The notes under the pieces are model-generated. The model did not search any database, was not told the DNA's origin, and was given only the letters and a program-made list of their open reading frames with translations. From Marinomonas profundi (GTDB taxonomy: Bacteria; Pseudomonadota; Gammaproteobacteria; Pseudomonadales; Marinomonadaceae), in the NCBI RefSeq assembly GCF_020694005.1, contig NZ_CP073013.1:3296578-3360577 (forward strand): a stretch of 64,000 nt of DNA, read 5' to 3'. Positions 20,070 through 30,736 of this stretch are shown one piece after another. Numbering within the stretch: the stretch's first letter is position 1; each line of letters starts with the position of its first letter. The position numbers and the translations under genes were made by a program.

Positions 20070-21122
20070 ATGAAATATGTTCCACTTGGCCGAACTGGCC
20101 TAGATGTTTCGCGCGTATGCTTGGGCACCATGACTTGGGGGACGCAAAACAACCAAGCGGATGCCGATGCACAAATTGAATATGCTTTAGCGAATGGTGT
20201 GAATTTTATAGACACCGCTGAAATGTATTCAATTCCACCTAATGCTGAATCCTATGGTAAAACAGAAACCATTATTGGTGATTGGCTTGCACGCAACCCA
20301 TCCCGTCGTAAAGAGTTTGTACTTGCGACTAAGATTGCAGGCCCGGGCCTCAAATACGTTCGTAATGGCAGTAATATCTCAGGTAAAACAGTGATTGAAG
20401 CGGTCGATGCTTCTCTAGCGCGTTTGCAGACAGAGTATATTGACCTTTACCAACTGCATTGGCCAAATCGTACCACGCCGCATTTTGCCAAGCACTTTCC
20501 TGGTGTTATCAGCTTTACTGATGTTGATCGTGATGAGCAGTCCGCTCAAATGTTAGATATTTTGCAAGGTTTAGAGACTTGTATTAAAGCCGGTAAGATT
20601 CGTCATTTTGGTTTGTCAGATGATACCACTTGGGGGATTAATGAGTTTATTCGTTTGAGTGATCAGCATGGTTTGCCCCGTGTGGCGTCTATCCAAAATG
20701 AATTTAGTTTATTGCACACAAAAGACTGGCCTTATTTGGTTGAAAATTGTGTTCATGACGATGTGGCTTACCTTCCTTGGTCACCGCTGGCGGCTGGGGC
20801 GTTAACCGGTAAATATCTTGGTGGTGCTCGCCCTGCAGGAAGTCGTTGGACTTATTCGCAGCGTAACGGCATTTTTCGTGATACTCCTCTGGTTGATAAG
20901 GCGGTAACGGCTTATATGGAAGTGGCTAAGCAGCATGGTTTTACCCCAGCGCAGTTGGCATTGGCGTGGTGTGATCAAGTGGATGGTGTGAGTTCAACCA
21001 TTATTGGCGCGACCTCTCTGGATCAGCTAAAAGAGGATATGGCGGCGTTTGATATGACGCTGTCTGAAGAGGCTTTAAAGGATATTATGGCGGTCTTTAA
21101 AGAGTACCCTGTGCCATTTTAA
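20070..21122 (+). CDS. NADP(H)-dependent aldo/keto reductase, Tas-like
   Basis: 350 residues, a TIM-barrel aldo/keto reductase. The catalytic tetrad D48, Y53, K88, H130 is in place (NFIDTAEMYS, ATKIAGPG, LYQLHWP). The long insertion after ATKIAGPG, the FIDTAEMYSIPP segment and the length resemble E. coli Tas (346 aa), which suppresses a tyrosine auxotrophy. The natural substrate is unknown. AAGGA lies ~10 nt before the ATG. Monocistronic, ended by a strong hairpin. Confidence 0.9.
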   Translation: MKYVPLGRTGLDVSRVCLGTMTWGTQNNQADADAQIEYALANGVNFIDTAEMYSIPPNAESYGKTETIIGDWLARNPSRRKEFVLATKIAGPGLKYVRNGSNISGKTVIEAVDASLARLQTEYIDLYQLHWPNRTTPHFAKHFPGVISFTDVDRDEQSAQMLDILQGLETCIKAGKIRHFGLSDDTTWGINEFIRLSDQHGLPRVASIQNEFSLLHTKDWPYLVENCVHDDVAYLPWSPLAAGALTGKYLGGARPAGSRWTYSQRNGIFRDTPLVDKAVTAYMEVAKQHGFTPAQLALAWCDQVDGVSSTIIGATSLDQLKEDMAAFDMTLSEEALKDIMAVFKEYPVPF

Positions 21123-21149
21123 TCCATAAGCTGGTGGTATTATTATTTA

Positions 21150-21175
21150 AAAAAAGCGCTTCGGCGCTTTTTTTG
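21150..21175 (+). terminator. terminator of the aldo/keto reductase gene
   Basis: AAAAAGCGC, loop TTCG, GCGCTTTTT: a 9-bp stem with a UUCG tetraloop and T-run. Confidence 0.92.
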
Positions 21176-21220
21176 TGCCGCGTTGCTTGGCTAAACAATA
21201 GAGCTTTATTTTTGGCAATA

Positions 21221-21252
21221 AAAAACCCGATGCAAACGCATCGGGTTTTTTT
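21221..21252 (-). terminator. terminator of EF-G 2 gene
   Basis: A perfect 13-bp stem (21221-21233 with 21238-21250), AAAC loop, A/T-flanked, 25 bp past the EF-G stop on the reverse strand. It can work in both directions. Confidence 0.92.
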
Positions 21253-21274
21253 AGAAACAGAACTTAGTTAGAAC

Positions 21275-23365
21275 TTAGTTCTTTTCTCTTTCTTTTTTCT
21301 CTTTAACCGCTGCGATAACCGTTTCCGCTACGTTAGAAGGACATGGTAGGTAGTGAGAGAACTCCATAGAGAACTGACCACGACCAGATGTCATTGTACG
21401 TAGTGTACTGATGTAACCAAACATTTCAGAAAGAGGAACGTCTGCTTTAATGCGAACGCCAGTTAAACCTTTCTCTTGGTCTTTGATCATGCCGCGACGA
21501 CGGTTTAAGTCACCGATAACGTCACCAACGTGGTCATCTGGAGTGAACACGTCAACTTTCATGATCGGCTCGATCAATTGTGGACCGGCTTTTGGAATTG
21601 ACTGACGGAAAGCGCCTTTTGCAGCGATTTCGAAGGCAATTGCAGAAGAGTCAACTGCGTGGAATCCACCATCGAACAATTCAACTTCAACGTCTAGTAC
21701 TGGGAAGCCAGCTAGAACGCCCTGAGTCATCATAGACTTGAAGCCTTTTTCTACTGCAGGGAAGAATTCTTTTGGTACGTTACCGCCCACAACAGAAGAA
21801 GTAAATTTGAAGCCAGAACCCACTTCAGCAGGTTTGATACGGTAATCGATTTTACCGAACTGACCAGAACCACCAGACTGTTTCTTGTGAGTATAGGTAT
21901 CTTCAATGGCCTTAGTGATGGTTTCACGGTAGGCAACCTGTGGTTGGCCTACGATAAGATCTACACCGTAAGTACGTTTCAAGATATCTACTTTGATGTC
22001 TAGGTGAAGCTCACCCATACCACGAAGAATGGTTTCACCAGAATCGATGTCTGTCTCAACGCGGAAAGTTGGATCTTCTGCCACCATTTTACCAATCGCA
22101 ACACCCATTTTCTCGTTACCACCTTTGTCTTTCGGTGTAACAGAAATAGAGATTACAGGCTCAGGGAAAACCATCGCCTCAAGTGTGCAAGGGTGTTTTG
22201 GATCACAAAGAGTATGACCTGTCTGTACGTTTTTCATACCAACAATTGCAATGATGTCGCCCGCTTGTGCCGTGCTGATTTCATTACGATCGTTTGCATG
22301 CATTTCAACCATGCGGCCCACACGTTCCGTTTTGCCCGTGAAGCTGTTAAGGATAGTGTCGCCTTTGTTCAATACGCCAGAGTAGATACGTACGAAAGTA
22401 AGGGCGCCGAAACGGTCATCCATGATTTTAAATGCAAGGGCTTTAAGAGGCTCTTTAGCGTCTACGATTGCCTTCTCACCCGTTGGATTGCCTTCTTCAT
22501 CTGTAAGATCTTGAGGGTCTACTTCAGTTGGGCTTGGTAGGTAATCAACAACAGCGTCAAGAAGAAGCTGCATGCCTTTGTTTTTAAAAGCAGAGCCACA
22601 GTAAGTTGGGAAGAATGCAAGGTCGCGCGTACCTTTACGGATGCAGCGTTTCAGGTCTTCAATAGAAGGCTCTTCGCCATCCATGTAAGCCATCATGACA
22701 TCGTCATCTTGCTCTACAGACGTTTCAATTAGTTTTTCGCGGTATTCTTCAACAATTTCTTCCATATCCGCTGGAACATCTTCGATACTGTAGTTTTCTG
22801 GCAAGCCAGAATCATCCCAGATGTAAGCTTTGCGAGTTAGTAGGTCTACAACGCCACTAAACTCATCTTCAGTACCAATTGGAAGCACCATGATAAGTGG
22901 TGTCGCACCTAGTACTTTTTGTACTTGCTCGGCTACACGGTAGAAGTTAGCACCTAGACGGTCTAATTTGTTGACGAAAATTAAACGTGCAACTTCAGAG
23001 TCGTTGGCATAACGCCAGTTAGTTTCTGATTGTGGTTCTACGCCGCCAGAACCACAGAATACGCCAACGCCGCCATCAAGAACTTTTAGTGAACGGTATA
23101 CTTCTACTGTGAAGTCAACGTGTCCAGGTGTGTCGATAACGTTAAAGCGGTGATCTTTCCAGAAACAACTAACAGCCGCAGACTGGATGGTAATACCACG
23201 TTCAGCTTCTTGTTCCATGAAGTCAGTAGTTGATTCACCTTCGTGAGTTTCACCTAGTTTATGGATTCTGCCGGTTAGTTTAAGAATACGTTCTGTGGTG
23301 GTGGTTTTGCCCGCGTCAACGTGAGCAAAAATACCGATGTTTCTGTATTTTGATAAGTCAGCCAT
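21275..23365 (-). CDS. fusA: translation elongation factor G (EF-G 2 type)
   Basis: 696-residue ribosomal translocase GTPase. GTPase motifs: AHVDAGKT (14-21), DTPGH, NKLD; domains II-V follow, with the domain IV loop [13 protein letters not shown]. The sequence, starting [13 protein letters not shown] and with [26 protein letters not shown] in switch I, resembles the second EF-G of Vibrio and related marine gammaproteobacteria more than the str-operon EF-G. It is outside any rpsL-rpsG-tuf context, which also fits EF-G 2. In other bacteria the second paralogue can act in translocation, recycling or stress; which applies here is not known. Confidence 0.93.
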   Translation of the reverse strand: MADLSKYRNIGIFAHVDAGKTTTTERILKLTGRIHKLGETHEGESTTDFMEQEAERGITIQSAAVSCFWKDHRFNVIDTPGHVDFTVEVYRSLKVLDGGVGVFCGSGGVEPQSETNWRYANDSEVARLIFVNKLDRLGANFYRVAEQVQKVLGATPLIMVLPIGTEDEFSGVVDLLTRKAYIWDDSGLPENYSIEDVPADMEEIVEEYREKLIETSVEQDDDVMMAYMDGEEPSIEDLKRCIRKGTRDLAFFPTYCGSAFKNKGMQLLLDAVVDYLPSPTEVDPQDLTDEEGNPTGEKAIVDAKEPLKALAFKIMDDRFGALTFVRIYSGVLNKGDTILNSFTGKTERVGRMVEMHANDRNEISTAQAGDIIAIVGMKNVQTGHTLCDPKHPCTLEAMVFPEPVISISVTPKDKGGNEKMGVAIGKMVAEDPTFRVETDIDSGETILRGMGELHLDIKVDILKRTYGVDLIVGQPQVAYRETITKAIEDTYTHKKQSGGSGQFGKIDYRIKPAEVGSGFKFTSSVVGGNVPKEFFPAVEKGFKSMMTQGVLAGFPVLDVEVELFDGGFHAVDSSAIAFEIAAKGAFRQSIPKAGPQLIEPIMKVDVFTPDDHVGDVIGDLNRRRGMIKDQEKGLTGVRIKADVPLSEMFGYISTLRTMTSGRGQFSMEFSHYLPCPSNVAETVIAAVKEKKEREKN

Positions 23366-23733
23366 TACATTACTCTAATAAGTTAGGACGAAATTTGCGC
23401 GTTAGTATACAAGACTTTTTACATGGGTAGCCAAGTATTTCGCGCTATTCTATTATATTTTATGTGTTTAAAGGAAGGGGCAAGATAAAAGCATTTCATA
23501 AATGTCGTCTGAACCCTTTGATAGCGGCAACAATATTGAATTCGTGATCGATTCGAGAGGGAAAAGAGTTTGTTTTGCAAAAAACGATTAAGAACAATGG
23601 GTGATAGAAGGGTGTCTATATTGCGCCGGTGAATAAGAGATCATGGCGACAAGGATAACGGTGCTTATAAATACTAGGCGCTAAGAGAGTACTTATAAGT
23701 ATCGTTATCCTTGACTCTATAGGTGGTTCTTGA
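23366..23733. repeat. intergenic region with long imperfect palindrome
   Basis: 368 bp without a gene, between two reverse-strand genes. It holds an inverted repeat with 25-bp arms at 23651-23675 and 23688-23712 (3 mismatches, 12-nt loop). The outer ten bases are AAGGATAACG and CGTTATCCTT. It has no following T-run on either strand, so it is not a typical terminator. It may be a REP/MITE-like element or a protein site. Confidence 0.6.
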
Positions 23734-24402
23734 TTAAGACCAGGACCCCGCGCTGTTTTTTCTGCGACGCAGCATGGGTAATAATAGCCCTAGCAATAAA
23801 CCGCCAAAGATTGTGGCAGCACCGAGCATAAACCATTTTTGTTCAGTGCTGTTTTGCAATTTTTCAGACCGTGCAACGGCGGCGTCAGCTTGTTGTTTCA
23901 GGCTCGCTAGCTGGTAGCTTACATCGTCATTTTGAGAAACGATGGCTTGTGCTTTTTGAGTCAAGTTGACTGCGTCTTGAAGTTGTTGTTTTAAAGACTC
24001 GTTTTCATCTTGTAAGCTAGTGTTTGTACGATTTAATGTCTGGATCTTTTGTTGGCTAACGTTGAGGGTGTTGGCTATTTCATCTCTGCTTTCTATGCTT
24101 CGGTTAAGGCGAGTTTGTAAGTTGTCTAGTTGATCTCTTGTCACCATGTCTTCACTGAGGAAATAATCGGCTACCCAGCCTTCGTTCCCGCTAGGCGTTT
24201 TGACTTTTGTGTAGCCTTCGCTTTGCTCTAGAACATCTAATGGCGTTCCGCTTTTTAGGCCTCGCTCCACCGCTCTGGTGTTGTTGTCCAGACCTTCTCT
24301 GATCGCAACAAACTGGATATCGGACACGTACACTGTCGCTGATTGCACAGTGGTAGAAAGTAGTAATCCAGCAATGAGGCTGGTAAGGCATTTTTTAGAC
24401 AC
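23734..24402 (-). CDS. SH3-domain membrane protein, YgiM-like (GTG start)
   Basis: 222 residues. A signal peptide (SKKCLTSLIAGLLLSTTVQSA) is followed by a bacterial SH3 domain (~20-85, VAIREGLDNNTRAV...GNEGWVADYFL), a coiled coil (~90-185) and a single C-terminal membrane helix (MLGAATIFGGLLLGLLLPML) with a basic tail (RRRK). This is the architecture of E. coli YgiM/TIGR04211 proteins, whose role is not established. The SH3b domain should face the periplasm. GTG at 24402 is preferred because AAGGAA lies 6 nt upstream of it and leaves a cleaner signal peptide than a TTG at 24420. Confidence 0.82.
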   Translation of the reverse strand: MSKKCLTSLIAGLLLSTTVQSATVYVSDIQFVAIREGLDNNTRAVERGLKSGTPLDVLEQSEGYTKVKTPSGNEGWVADYFLSEDMVTRDQLDNLQTRLNRSIESRDEIANTLNVSQQKIQTLNRTNTSLQDENESLKQQLQDAVNLTQKAQAIVSQNDDVSYQLASLKQQADAAVARSEKLQNSTEQKWFMLGAATIFGGLLLGLLLPMLRRRKNSAGSWS

Positions 24403-24474
24403 GTTAAGTTCCTTTAACAATCAATCACTTTATCTGTTTAATACGATAATCATGAGATGAGCATTACGCAATAG

Positions 24475-24500
24475 AAAAGGCCATCGTAATGGCCTTTTAT
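24475..24500 (-). terminator. terminator of the cysI-DUF934 operon
   Basis: AAAAGGCCAT, CGTA loop, ATGGCCTTTT: a perfect 10-bp stem with flanking T-run, 26 bp after the DUF934 stop. Confidence 0.88.
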
Positions 24501-24525
24501 CGTGATTTTATTGAAAATGTTTTGT

Positions 24526-25002
24526 CTAGCGGCGCAAGAATAGCGGTCTTGGGTCGGCAACATCGCCTTGGTAGGTGATTGAAAAGGGCTTGTGTAAGAG
24601 AAGTGCTTTTTCAAGATCGACTGTGTCACTGAACTGAAAGCTATTAAACCCAACTCGCAAAAGGTAGCCTAATTGGTCAGGGATAAAATGTCCAAGTGCT
24701 CTTATCTCACCTTTGTAGCCAAGTCTTTCACGCAATAGGCGAGCATAACTAAAGCCTCTTCCGTCGGTGAATGCCGGAAAATGAACGCCGATAATGTCAA
24801 ATTGATTAACATCAATGTCTTCTAGAAACTCAATGCCATCCCCTGCTTCTAGCCAAATACCTGCGATATTGCCAATAGTGTCCTTTTCTGACAGCCATTT
24901 TTGTGCCGCCACTATGCTATTTGGCGAGACCTCTTGTTCAGCGTCTTGTAACCATTGGTAGGTGTTTTCAATGATTTCACCGTTTTTAATTAGCTTTGGC
25001 AT
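24526..25002 (-). CDS. DUF934 protein, sulfite-reductase-associated
   Basis: 158 residues. Contains the DUF934 hallmark around GVHFPAFTDGRGFSYARLLRERLGYKGEIRALG and the C-terminal PRPLFLRR. This family is almost always encoded next to the CysI-type nitrite/sulfite reductase, as here (overlap of 17 bp), and is assumed to help sulfite reduction; its biochemical role is unknown. The ATG at 25002 has AGAGG 9 nt upstream and gives the family start MPKLI. An in-frame codon further upstream (25089) would lie deep inside cysI. Confidence 0.9.
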   Translation of the reverse strand: MPKLIKNGEIIENTYQWLQDAEQEVSPNSIVAAQKWLSEKDTIGNIAGIWLEAGDGIEFLEDIDVNQFDIIGVHFPAFTDGRGFSYARLLRERLGYKGEIRALGHFIPDQLGYLLRVGFNSFQFSDTVDLEKALLLHKPFSITYQGDVADPRPLFLRR

Positions 25003-26647
25003 AAGCGGCCTCTTTGAATGGGGTGATGCCAACGCGGCGATAGGTGTCGATAAAGCGTTCTTCTTCAGAACGTTTTTCAACGTAAACATTCATTAGCTTT
25101 TGAATAACGTTGCTGATTTCTTCTTGAGCAAATGAAGGTCCAAGAATTTTACCAATGCTGGCGTCATGGCCAGAAGCGCCGCCGATTGAGATTTGGTAGA
25201 ACTCTTCGCCTTTTTTGTCCACACCTAGAATGCCAATATTGCCAACATGGTGATGACCACAGGCGTTCATGCAGCCTGAGATGTTTAAGTCAATGTTGCC
25301 AAGGTCGTAAAGATAATCAAGGTCGCTAAAAGTGTCTTGGATTTGTGCCGCAATGGGGATGGATTTTGCGTTTGCCAACGCACAGAAGTCGCCACCTGGG
25401 CAGCAAATCATGTCTGTTAGTAAGCCAAGGGTAGGGGTGGCAAAGCCTGCTTCTTTTGCGGCATCCCATAGTTCAACAAGTTGTTCTTGACGAACATCTG
25501 CTAACACTAAGTTTTGTTCGTGACTGACGCGCAATTCACCGAAGCTGAACTTATCGGCAAGATCGGCGGCTTTTTGCATTTGTTCTGCTGTCGCATCGCC
25601 AGGTGCTTGCCCTGCTTTTTTAAGGGTTAGAGTGACGATACGGTAGCCGGCTTTTTTATGTGTGAAAGTGTTGCGCTCATACCAGCGAGCAAAGCCAGCG
25701 CTGTCGGTCAGTTTGCTTGTCAGGCTGCTTGGTTGATCGGTTAGTGTTTCGTAGGCTGGTTCAGAGAAGAAGCTAGCAAGACGGTCGAATTCACTCATAG
25801 GAACGGTGCTTTCTTTACCGCGAAGATGTGTCCACTCAGCCTCTACACGATTGCGGAACTCTTCAATGCCAAGTGCTTTAACCAATATTTTAATGCGAGC
25901 TTTGTATTTGTTGTCGCGACGTCCTTGTTGGTTATAAACGCGAATGATGGCGTCTAGATACGTCAATAAGTCCGCTCGCGGAATGAATTCGCTGATGGTA
26001 ACCCCCACCATTGGGGTACGGCCTAGACCACCACCAACGATGACTTTAAAACCGATTTCACCGGCGGCGTTTTTCTTTATGTGCAAGCCAATATCATGCA
26101 CTTGTGTTGCGGCACGATCTGCGGATTCTGTGGCGTTTACCGCAATCTTGAATTTGCGCGGTAAAAAGGCGAACTCAGGGTGGAAGGTTGACCACTGACG
26201 AATCAATTCACAGTAAGGGCGTGGGTCAACGATTTCGTCTGAAATAACACCGGCGTATTGGTCTGTTGTGGTGTTACGAATACAGTTGCCGCTGGTTTGT
26301 ACTGCGTGCATTTGTACTTCAGCCAGCTCGGCCAGAATGTCTGGCACGTCTTCGATTTTTGGCCAGTTCAATTGTAGGTTCTGACGAGTACTAAAGTGCC
26401 CGTAAGATCTATCATAGCGACAGCTAATATCCGCTAGTTTGCGTAATTGAGCGCTCGATAGCATGCCGTATGGAATAGCAATACGCAACATAGGGGCGTA
26501 GCGCTGTACATAAAGGCCGTTTTGCAGGCGCAATGGTAGAAACTCTTGCTCGCTCAATTCTTGATTTAAATAGCGGCGTGTTTGGTCGCGGAATTGTGCT
26601 ACACGCTCTTCAACAAGCTGTTGGTCAATGACGTCGTATTGATACAT
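24986..26647 (-). CDS. cysI: sulfite reductase hemoprotein (CysI-type)
   Basis: 553-residue siroheme/4Fe-4S enzyme of assimilatory sulfate reduction, reducing sulfite to sulfide. The cluster and siroheme ligands are C416-X5-C422 (CPGGDFC) and C459-X3-C463 (GCMNAC). Two ferredoxin-like siroheme halves are visible (STRQNLQLNWPKIEDV, GGGLGRTPMVG). Pseudomonas-type single-subunit reductases with DUF934 downstream have the same layout and are thought to take electrons from ferredoxin. The distinction from an assimilatory nitrite reductase rests on this neighbour and on nearby cysB. There is no strong ribosome binding site before the ATG. Confidence 0.93.
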   Translation of the reverse strand: MYQYDVIDQQLVEERVAQFRDQTRRYLNQELSEQEFLPLRLQNGLYVQRYAPMLRIAIPYGMLSSAQLRKLADISCRYDRSYGHFSTRQNLQLNWPKIEDVPDILAELAEVQMHAVQTSGNCIRNTTTDQYAGVISDEIVDPRPYCELIRQWSTFHPEFAFLPRKFKIAVNATESADRAATQVHDIGLHIKKNAAGEIGFKVIVGGGLGRTPMVGVTISEFIPRADLLTYLDAIIRVYNQQGRRDNKYKARIKILVKALGIEEFRNRVEAEWTHLRGKESTVPMSEFDRLASFFSEPAYETLTDQPSSLTSKLTDSAGFARWYERNTFTHKKAGYRIVTLTLKKAGQAPGDATAEQMQKAADLADKFSFGELRVSHEQNLVLADVRQEQLVELWDAAKEAGFATPTLGLLTDMICCPGGDFCALANAKSIPIAAQIQDTFSDLDYLYDLGNIDLNISGCMNACGHHHVGNIGILGVDKKGEEFYQISIGGASGHDASIGKILGPSFAQEEISNVIQKLMNVYVEKRSEEERFIDTYRRVGITPFKEAAYAKAN

Positions 26648-26896
26648 AGTGAAATGAACCGTGGTTGATAAATGTTAGTTAAGCTATGGTAGCAAATATC
26701 CTTTATTCTAAAAATGAATATTTATCTATATCTTTAGGGGTTTTCCTAATAAGGCTTATTCGGAATCTCTTGGTCGAGACAGTGGCTAAACAGAAAAAGG
26801 AAAAATACCCTACTTTTTTACTTGGTCTTTGGCTTTGTTCCTGATCTCCTGTAATATAGCTTTCATTGATCGTTAGTAGATTTTGAAAGGGTTATT

Positions 26897-27478
26897 ATGA
26901 ATATTACAATTACCGATGGTGCCCAAGAATATCTTTCTTCCTTGCTAGAAAAACAAGGGGTAGAAGGGATTGCGGTACGCATTTTTATTCAGCAACCGGG
27001 TACGCCTTATGCTGAAACTTGTCTTGCTTATTGCCGTCCAGACGAAGTGAATGAGACAGATGAAATCTTGAATTTGCCAAAACTGAAAGTGTATATTGAA
27101 AAAATGTCGGTGAATTTTTTAGACGAAGCCTATGTTGATTACGCGACGGAAAAAATGGGTGGTCAATTAACGATTAAAGCGCCTAATGCCAAAATGCCGA
27201 AAGTCACGGCAGACAGCCCAATTGAAGATCAAATTAATTACGTGCTTTATTCTGACATCAACCCAGGTTTGGCGGCTCATGGTGGCGAAGTGAGTTTGCT
27301 TGAAGTGATTGATGGCCAAATTGCGGTGTTGAAATTTGGTGGCGGTTGCCAAGGCTGTAGCGCAGTGGATCTAACCCTTAAAGAAGGGGTTGAAAAAACC
27401 TTGATTGAGAAGGTTCCAGGGCTTACTGCGGTGAAAGACTCGACCGATCATACGGTGACGGACAACGCGTTTATGTAA
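26897..27478 (+). CDS. nfuA: Fe-S cluster carrier NfuA
   Basis: 193 residues. An N-terminal degenerate A-type (IscA-like) domain (1-~95) is joined to a C-terminal NifU-like domain with the cluster-binding pair C151-X2-C154 ([11 protein letters not shown]). NfuA homodimers carry a 4Fe-4S cluster to client enzymes under stress. Ribosome binding site GAAAGGG upstream. Close to the Fe-S enzyme CysI but divergent from it. Confidence 0.97.
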   Translation: MNITITDGAQEYLSSLLEKQGVEGIAVRIFIQQPGTPYAETCLAYCRPDEVNETDEILNLPKLKVYIEKMSVNFLDEAYVDYATEKMGGQLTIKAPNAKMPKVTADSPIEDQINYVLYSDINPGLAAHGGEVSLLEVIDGQIAVLKFGGGCQGCSAVDLTLKEGVEKTLIEKVPGLTAVKDSTDHTVTDNAFM

Positions 27479-27503
27479 GTTGACCTTACATGGGTATCCA
27501 ATA

Positions 27504-27539
27504 AAAAGGGAGTGGCTGTATGGCGACTCCCTTTTTTTT
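27504..27539. terminator. bidirectional terminator (nfuA / DAHP synthase)
   Basis: AAAAGGGAGT (27504-27513) pairs with ACTCCCTTTT (27526-27535), 12-nt loop, then more T. It lies between convergent genes. Confidence 0.88.
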
Positions 27540-27580
27540 GTTTTGATGGATTAATGCGATAAAACGCTAGCTAATCAATC

Positions 27581-28657
27581 TTATCCGCGTTGACGTTTTG
27601 GCAGGACGTCACGTAAGGCATTTGCCATATCGGTGAGTGTTTTTTCTGTTGTTTCCCAGTCAATGCAAGCGTCTGTAATAGAAACGCCATATGCTAAGTC
27701 GCTCAGGTTGGCCGGTACTTTTTGGTTGCCCCAGCCGATGTTGCTCTCGATCATCAATCCCATAATGGATAGGTTACCCGCCAGAATTTGTTGCGTTGAG
27801 TCTTCTGCAACCGTGACTTGGCGCTCAGGTTTTTTGTTTGAGTTCTCGTGAGAGCAGTCAACCATGATGTTGTGCTTTAAGTTGCCTGCCGTTAAGGCTT
27901 GTTCACTTAATGCGATGTTTTGCGCATCATAATTGGGTAGGCCGTTGCCGCCACGTAGAACAAGGTGACCGTAGGCGTTGCCTTTGGTGTTTACGATGCT
28001 GACTTCGCCGCTTTCATTGATGCCTAAAAAAGAGTGCGGATGAGAAACCGACTGCATCGCGTTAACGGCAACGGTTAGGCCGCCATCGGTGCCGTTTTTA
28101 AAGCCTACAGGGCCTGATAAGCCGGATGCCATTTCACGGTGGGTTTGTGATTCTGTTGTGCGGGCGCCGATAGCTGACCAGCTGATAAGGTCTTGAATAT
28201 ACTGAGGTGAAATAGGGTCTAAGGCCTCGGTGGCAAGAGGGAGGCCGAGTTCGGCTAAATCGATCAGTAGCTTGCGACCAATGCGAATACCTTTGTCTAT
28301 ATCAAAAGTACCATCTAGGTTAGGGTCATTAATTAGACCTTTCCAGCCGACCGTTGTGCGTGGCTTTTCAAAGTAAGCACGCATAATAACGTAGAGCGTG
28401 TCGTCCAGTTTTTCAGCAAGGGCTTTTAAGCGTACGGCATAATCTAATGCCGCTTGTGGGTCATGAATGGAGCATGGCCCAATGACGATAGCCAGACGGT
28501 GGTCTTTACCGTCCATAATGTTTTTTATAATGTCGCGGGATGTCGCGACATGGCTGCTCACGCTTTCACTGACAGGCAGTGCTTGTTTTAATTGGCTCGG
28601 TGTTACCAAGGAGGTAAAAGAGGCAATATTTAAGTCTTCAAGACGTTTGTTACTCAT
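27581..28657 (-). CDS. 3-deoxy-7-phosphoheptulonate (DAHP) synthase, class I
   Basis: 358 residues, first step of the shikimate pathway: condenses phosphoenolpyruvate with erythrose 4-phosphate. Class I AroF/G/H signatures: GPCSIHD, MRAYFEKPRTTVGWKGLINDP, GARTTESQTHR, GFKNGTDG and DCSHENSNK (metal and substrate ligands). Which aromatic amino acid inhibits it cannot be read securely, so no isozyme letter is given. The ATG at 28657 has AGGA upstream and the family start MSNKRLEDLNI; a longer frame to 28702 exists but lacks support. No tyrR or pheA neighbour. Confidence 0.95.
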   Translation of the reverse strand: MSNKRLEDLNIASFTSLVTPSQLKQALPVSESVSSHVATSRDIIKNIMDGKDHRLAIVIGPCSIHDPQAALDYAVRLKALAEKLDDTLYVIMRAYFEKPRTTVGWKGLINDPNLDGTFDIDKGIRIGRKLLIDLAELGLPLATEALDPISPQYIQDLISWSAIGARTTESQTHREMASGLSGPVGFKNGTDGGLTVAVNAMQSVSHPHSFLGINESGEVSIVNTKGNAYGHLVLRGGNGLPNYDAQNIALSEQALTAGNLKHNIMVDCSHENSNKKPERQVTVAEDSTQQILAGNLSIMGLMIESNIGWGNQKVPANLSDLAYGVSITDACIDWETTEKTLTDMANALRDVLPKRQRG

Positions 28658-28753
28658 TGCGGGGTTTCCTGCTTTTTTGCTTTTAGTTATAGCGTTTAAC
28701 AATATCGTGTTTTTCCCTTTGAATGAACCGCTTAGTGATCATTTTTTGTTTTT

Positions 28754-29515
28754 TTAAAAGAAAAGATATTTTACGCCAAAAGAGAAAAGGGCGGTGGCGA
28801 GAACGGGTTGTAAGACATGGTTGGGAACATGGCTGGCAATACGGGTACCGATATAAATGGTCGGGATAGAGCCGATTAAAAGGGCCGCGAGCAATGTGTA
28901 GTCAACATTGCCTAAAAAAAGATGCCCTGTGCCTGCGACTAAGGTCAGCGGTACGGCGTGCGCTAAATCAGTCCCTACTATATTTTTAGCCCGCATGACG
29001 GGAAATAGTATCATCATGATGGCGGTTCCTAATGCACCCGCGCCCACAGAGGTCAGTGTGACGAGCACGCCTAAGATGAATCCGCAGACAAAGATGATTT
29101 TGGTACTTTGATCGACGGATATGTTGACGTTCAGCACATGGGTTAGTTTGGCTCTGAACACTATGACGACGGCAGTGAGCACAAGCATGATGCCTAATGT
29201 GCTGGTTAAAACTTCTTGGTAGTGGTCGGGTTTTTCAAATCTTGAGAGTGCCCATACAGTAATAAGTGAAGCGGGAATGCTGCCGGCCGCCATAGCGAAA
29301 ACGATTTTCCAGTTTACATTGCCGCGTTTAGCGTGCATCACGACGCCTGTACTTTTTGCTAGACCAGCGTACATAAGGTCTGTGCCGATGGCGATGTGCG
29401 GCGGGAAGCCAAACATTAATAGCAAGGGCGTCATGAGTGAGCCACCACCGACACCAGTGATGCCGACAGCCAGTCCAACCGCAGCACCCGCAAAAATGTA
29501 CCAAAGAAAATCCAT
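28754..29515 (-). CDS. TauE/SafE-family sulfite or organosulfur exporter
   Basis: 253 residues, about eight hydrophobic segments. The paired family repeats GITGVGGGSLMTPLLLMFGFPPHIAIGTD (~17-45) and TSVGAGALGTAIMMILFP...IVGTDLAHAVPL (~155-190) identify the TauE/SafE family of inner-membrane anion exporters (sulfite, sulfoacetate and similar). It is divergent from cysB with ~108 bp between starts, a sulfur-metabolism context that makes sulfite or a related anion a reasonable substrate, but this is inference. Confidence 0.88.
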   Translation of the reverse strand: MDFLWYIFAGAAVGLAVGITGVGGGSLMTPLLLMFGFPPHIAIGTDLMYAGLAKSTGVVMHAKRGNVNWKIVFAMAAGSIPASLITVWALSRFEKPDHYQEVLTSTLGIMLVLTAVVIVFRAKLTHVLNVNISVDQSTKIIFVCGFILGVLVTLTSVGAGALGTAIMMILFPVMRAKNIVGTDLAHAVPLTLVAGTGHLFLGNVDYTLLAALLIGSIPTIYIGTRIASHVPNHVLQPVLATALFSFGVKYLFF

Positions 29516-29581
29516 TAGAAAACCATAGTGAAGTGAATTAAGCTGGCAACATTAGAGGTTTTTTACTATTCTATAAAGTAA

Positions 29582-30598
<1,017 letters not shown>

Positions 30599-30650
30599 TC
30601 GCCATTGCGACCATAATCGCTAGGCATTAGTGATTATTGCTATGTCACAA

Positions 30651-30686
30651 AAAAGCCGCATCTATTTATAGGTTGCGGCTTTTTAT
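30651..30686. terminator. terminator between cysB and wrbA
   Basis: AAAAGCCGCA (30651-30660) pairs with TGCGGCTTTT (30674-30683); convergent genes, usable in both directions. Confidence 0.88.
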
Positions 30687-30736
30687 ATGATGTTGAAAGT
30701 GCGATGTAAAAATGTGATGCGATAAAGACAAAAAAC

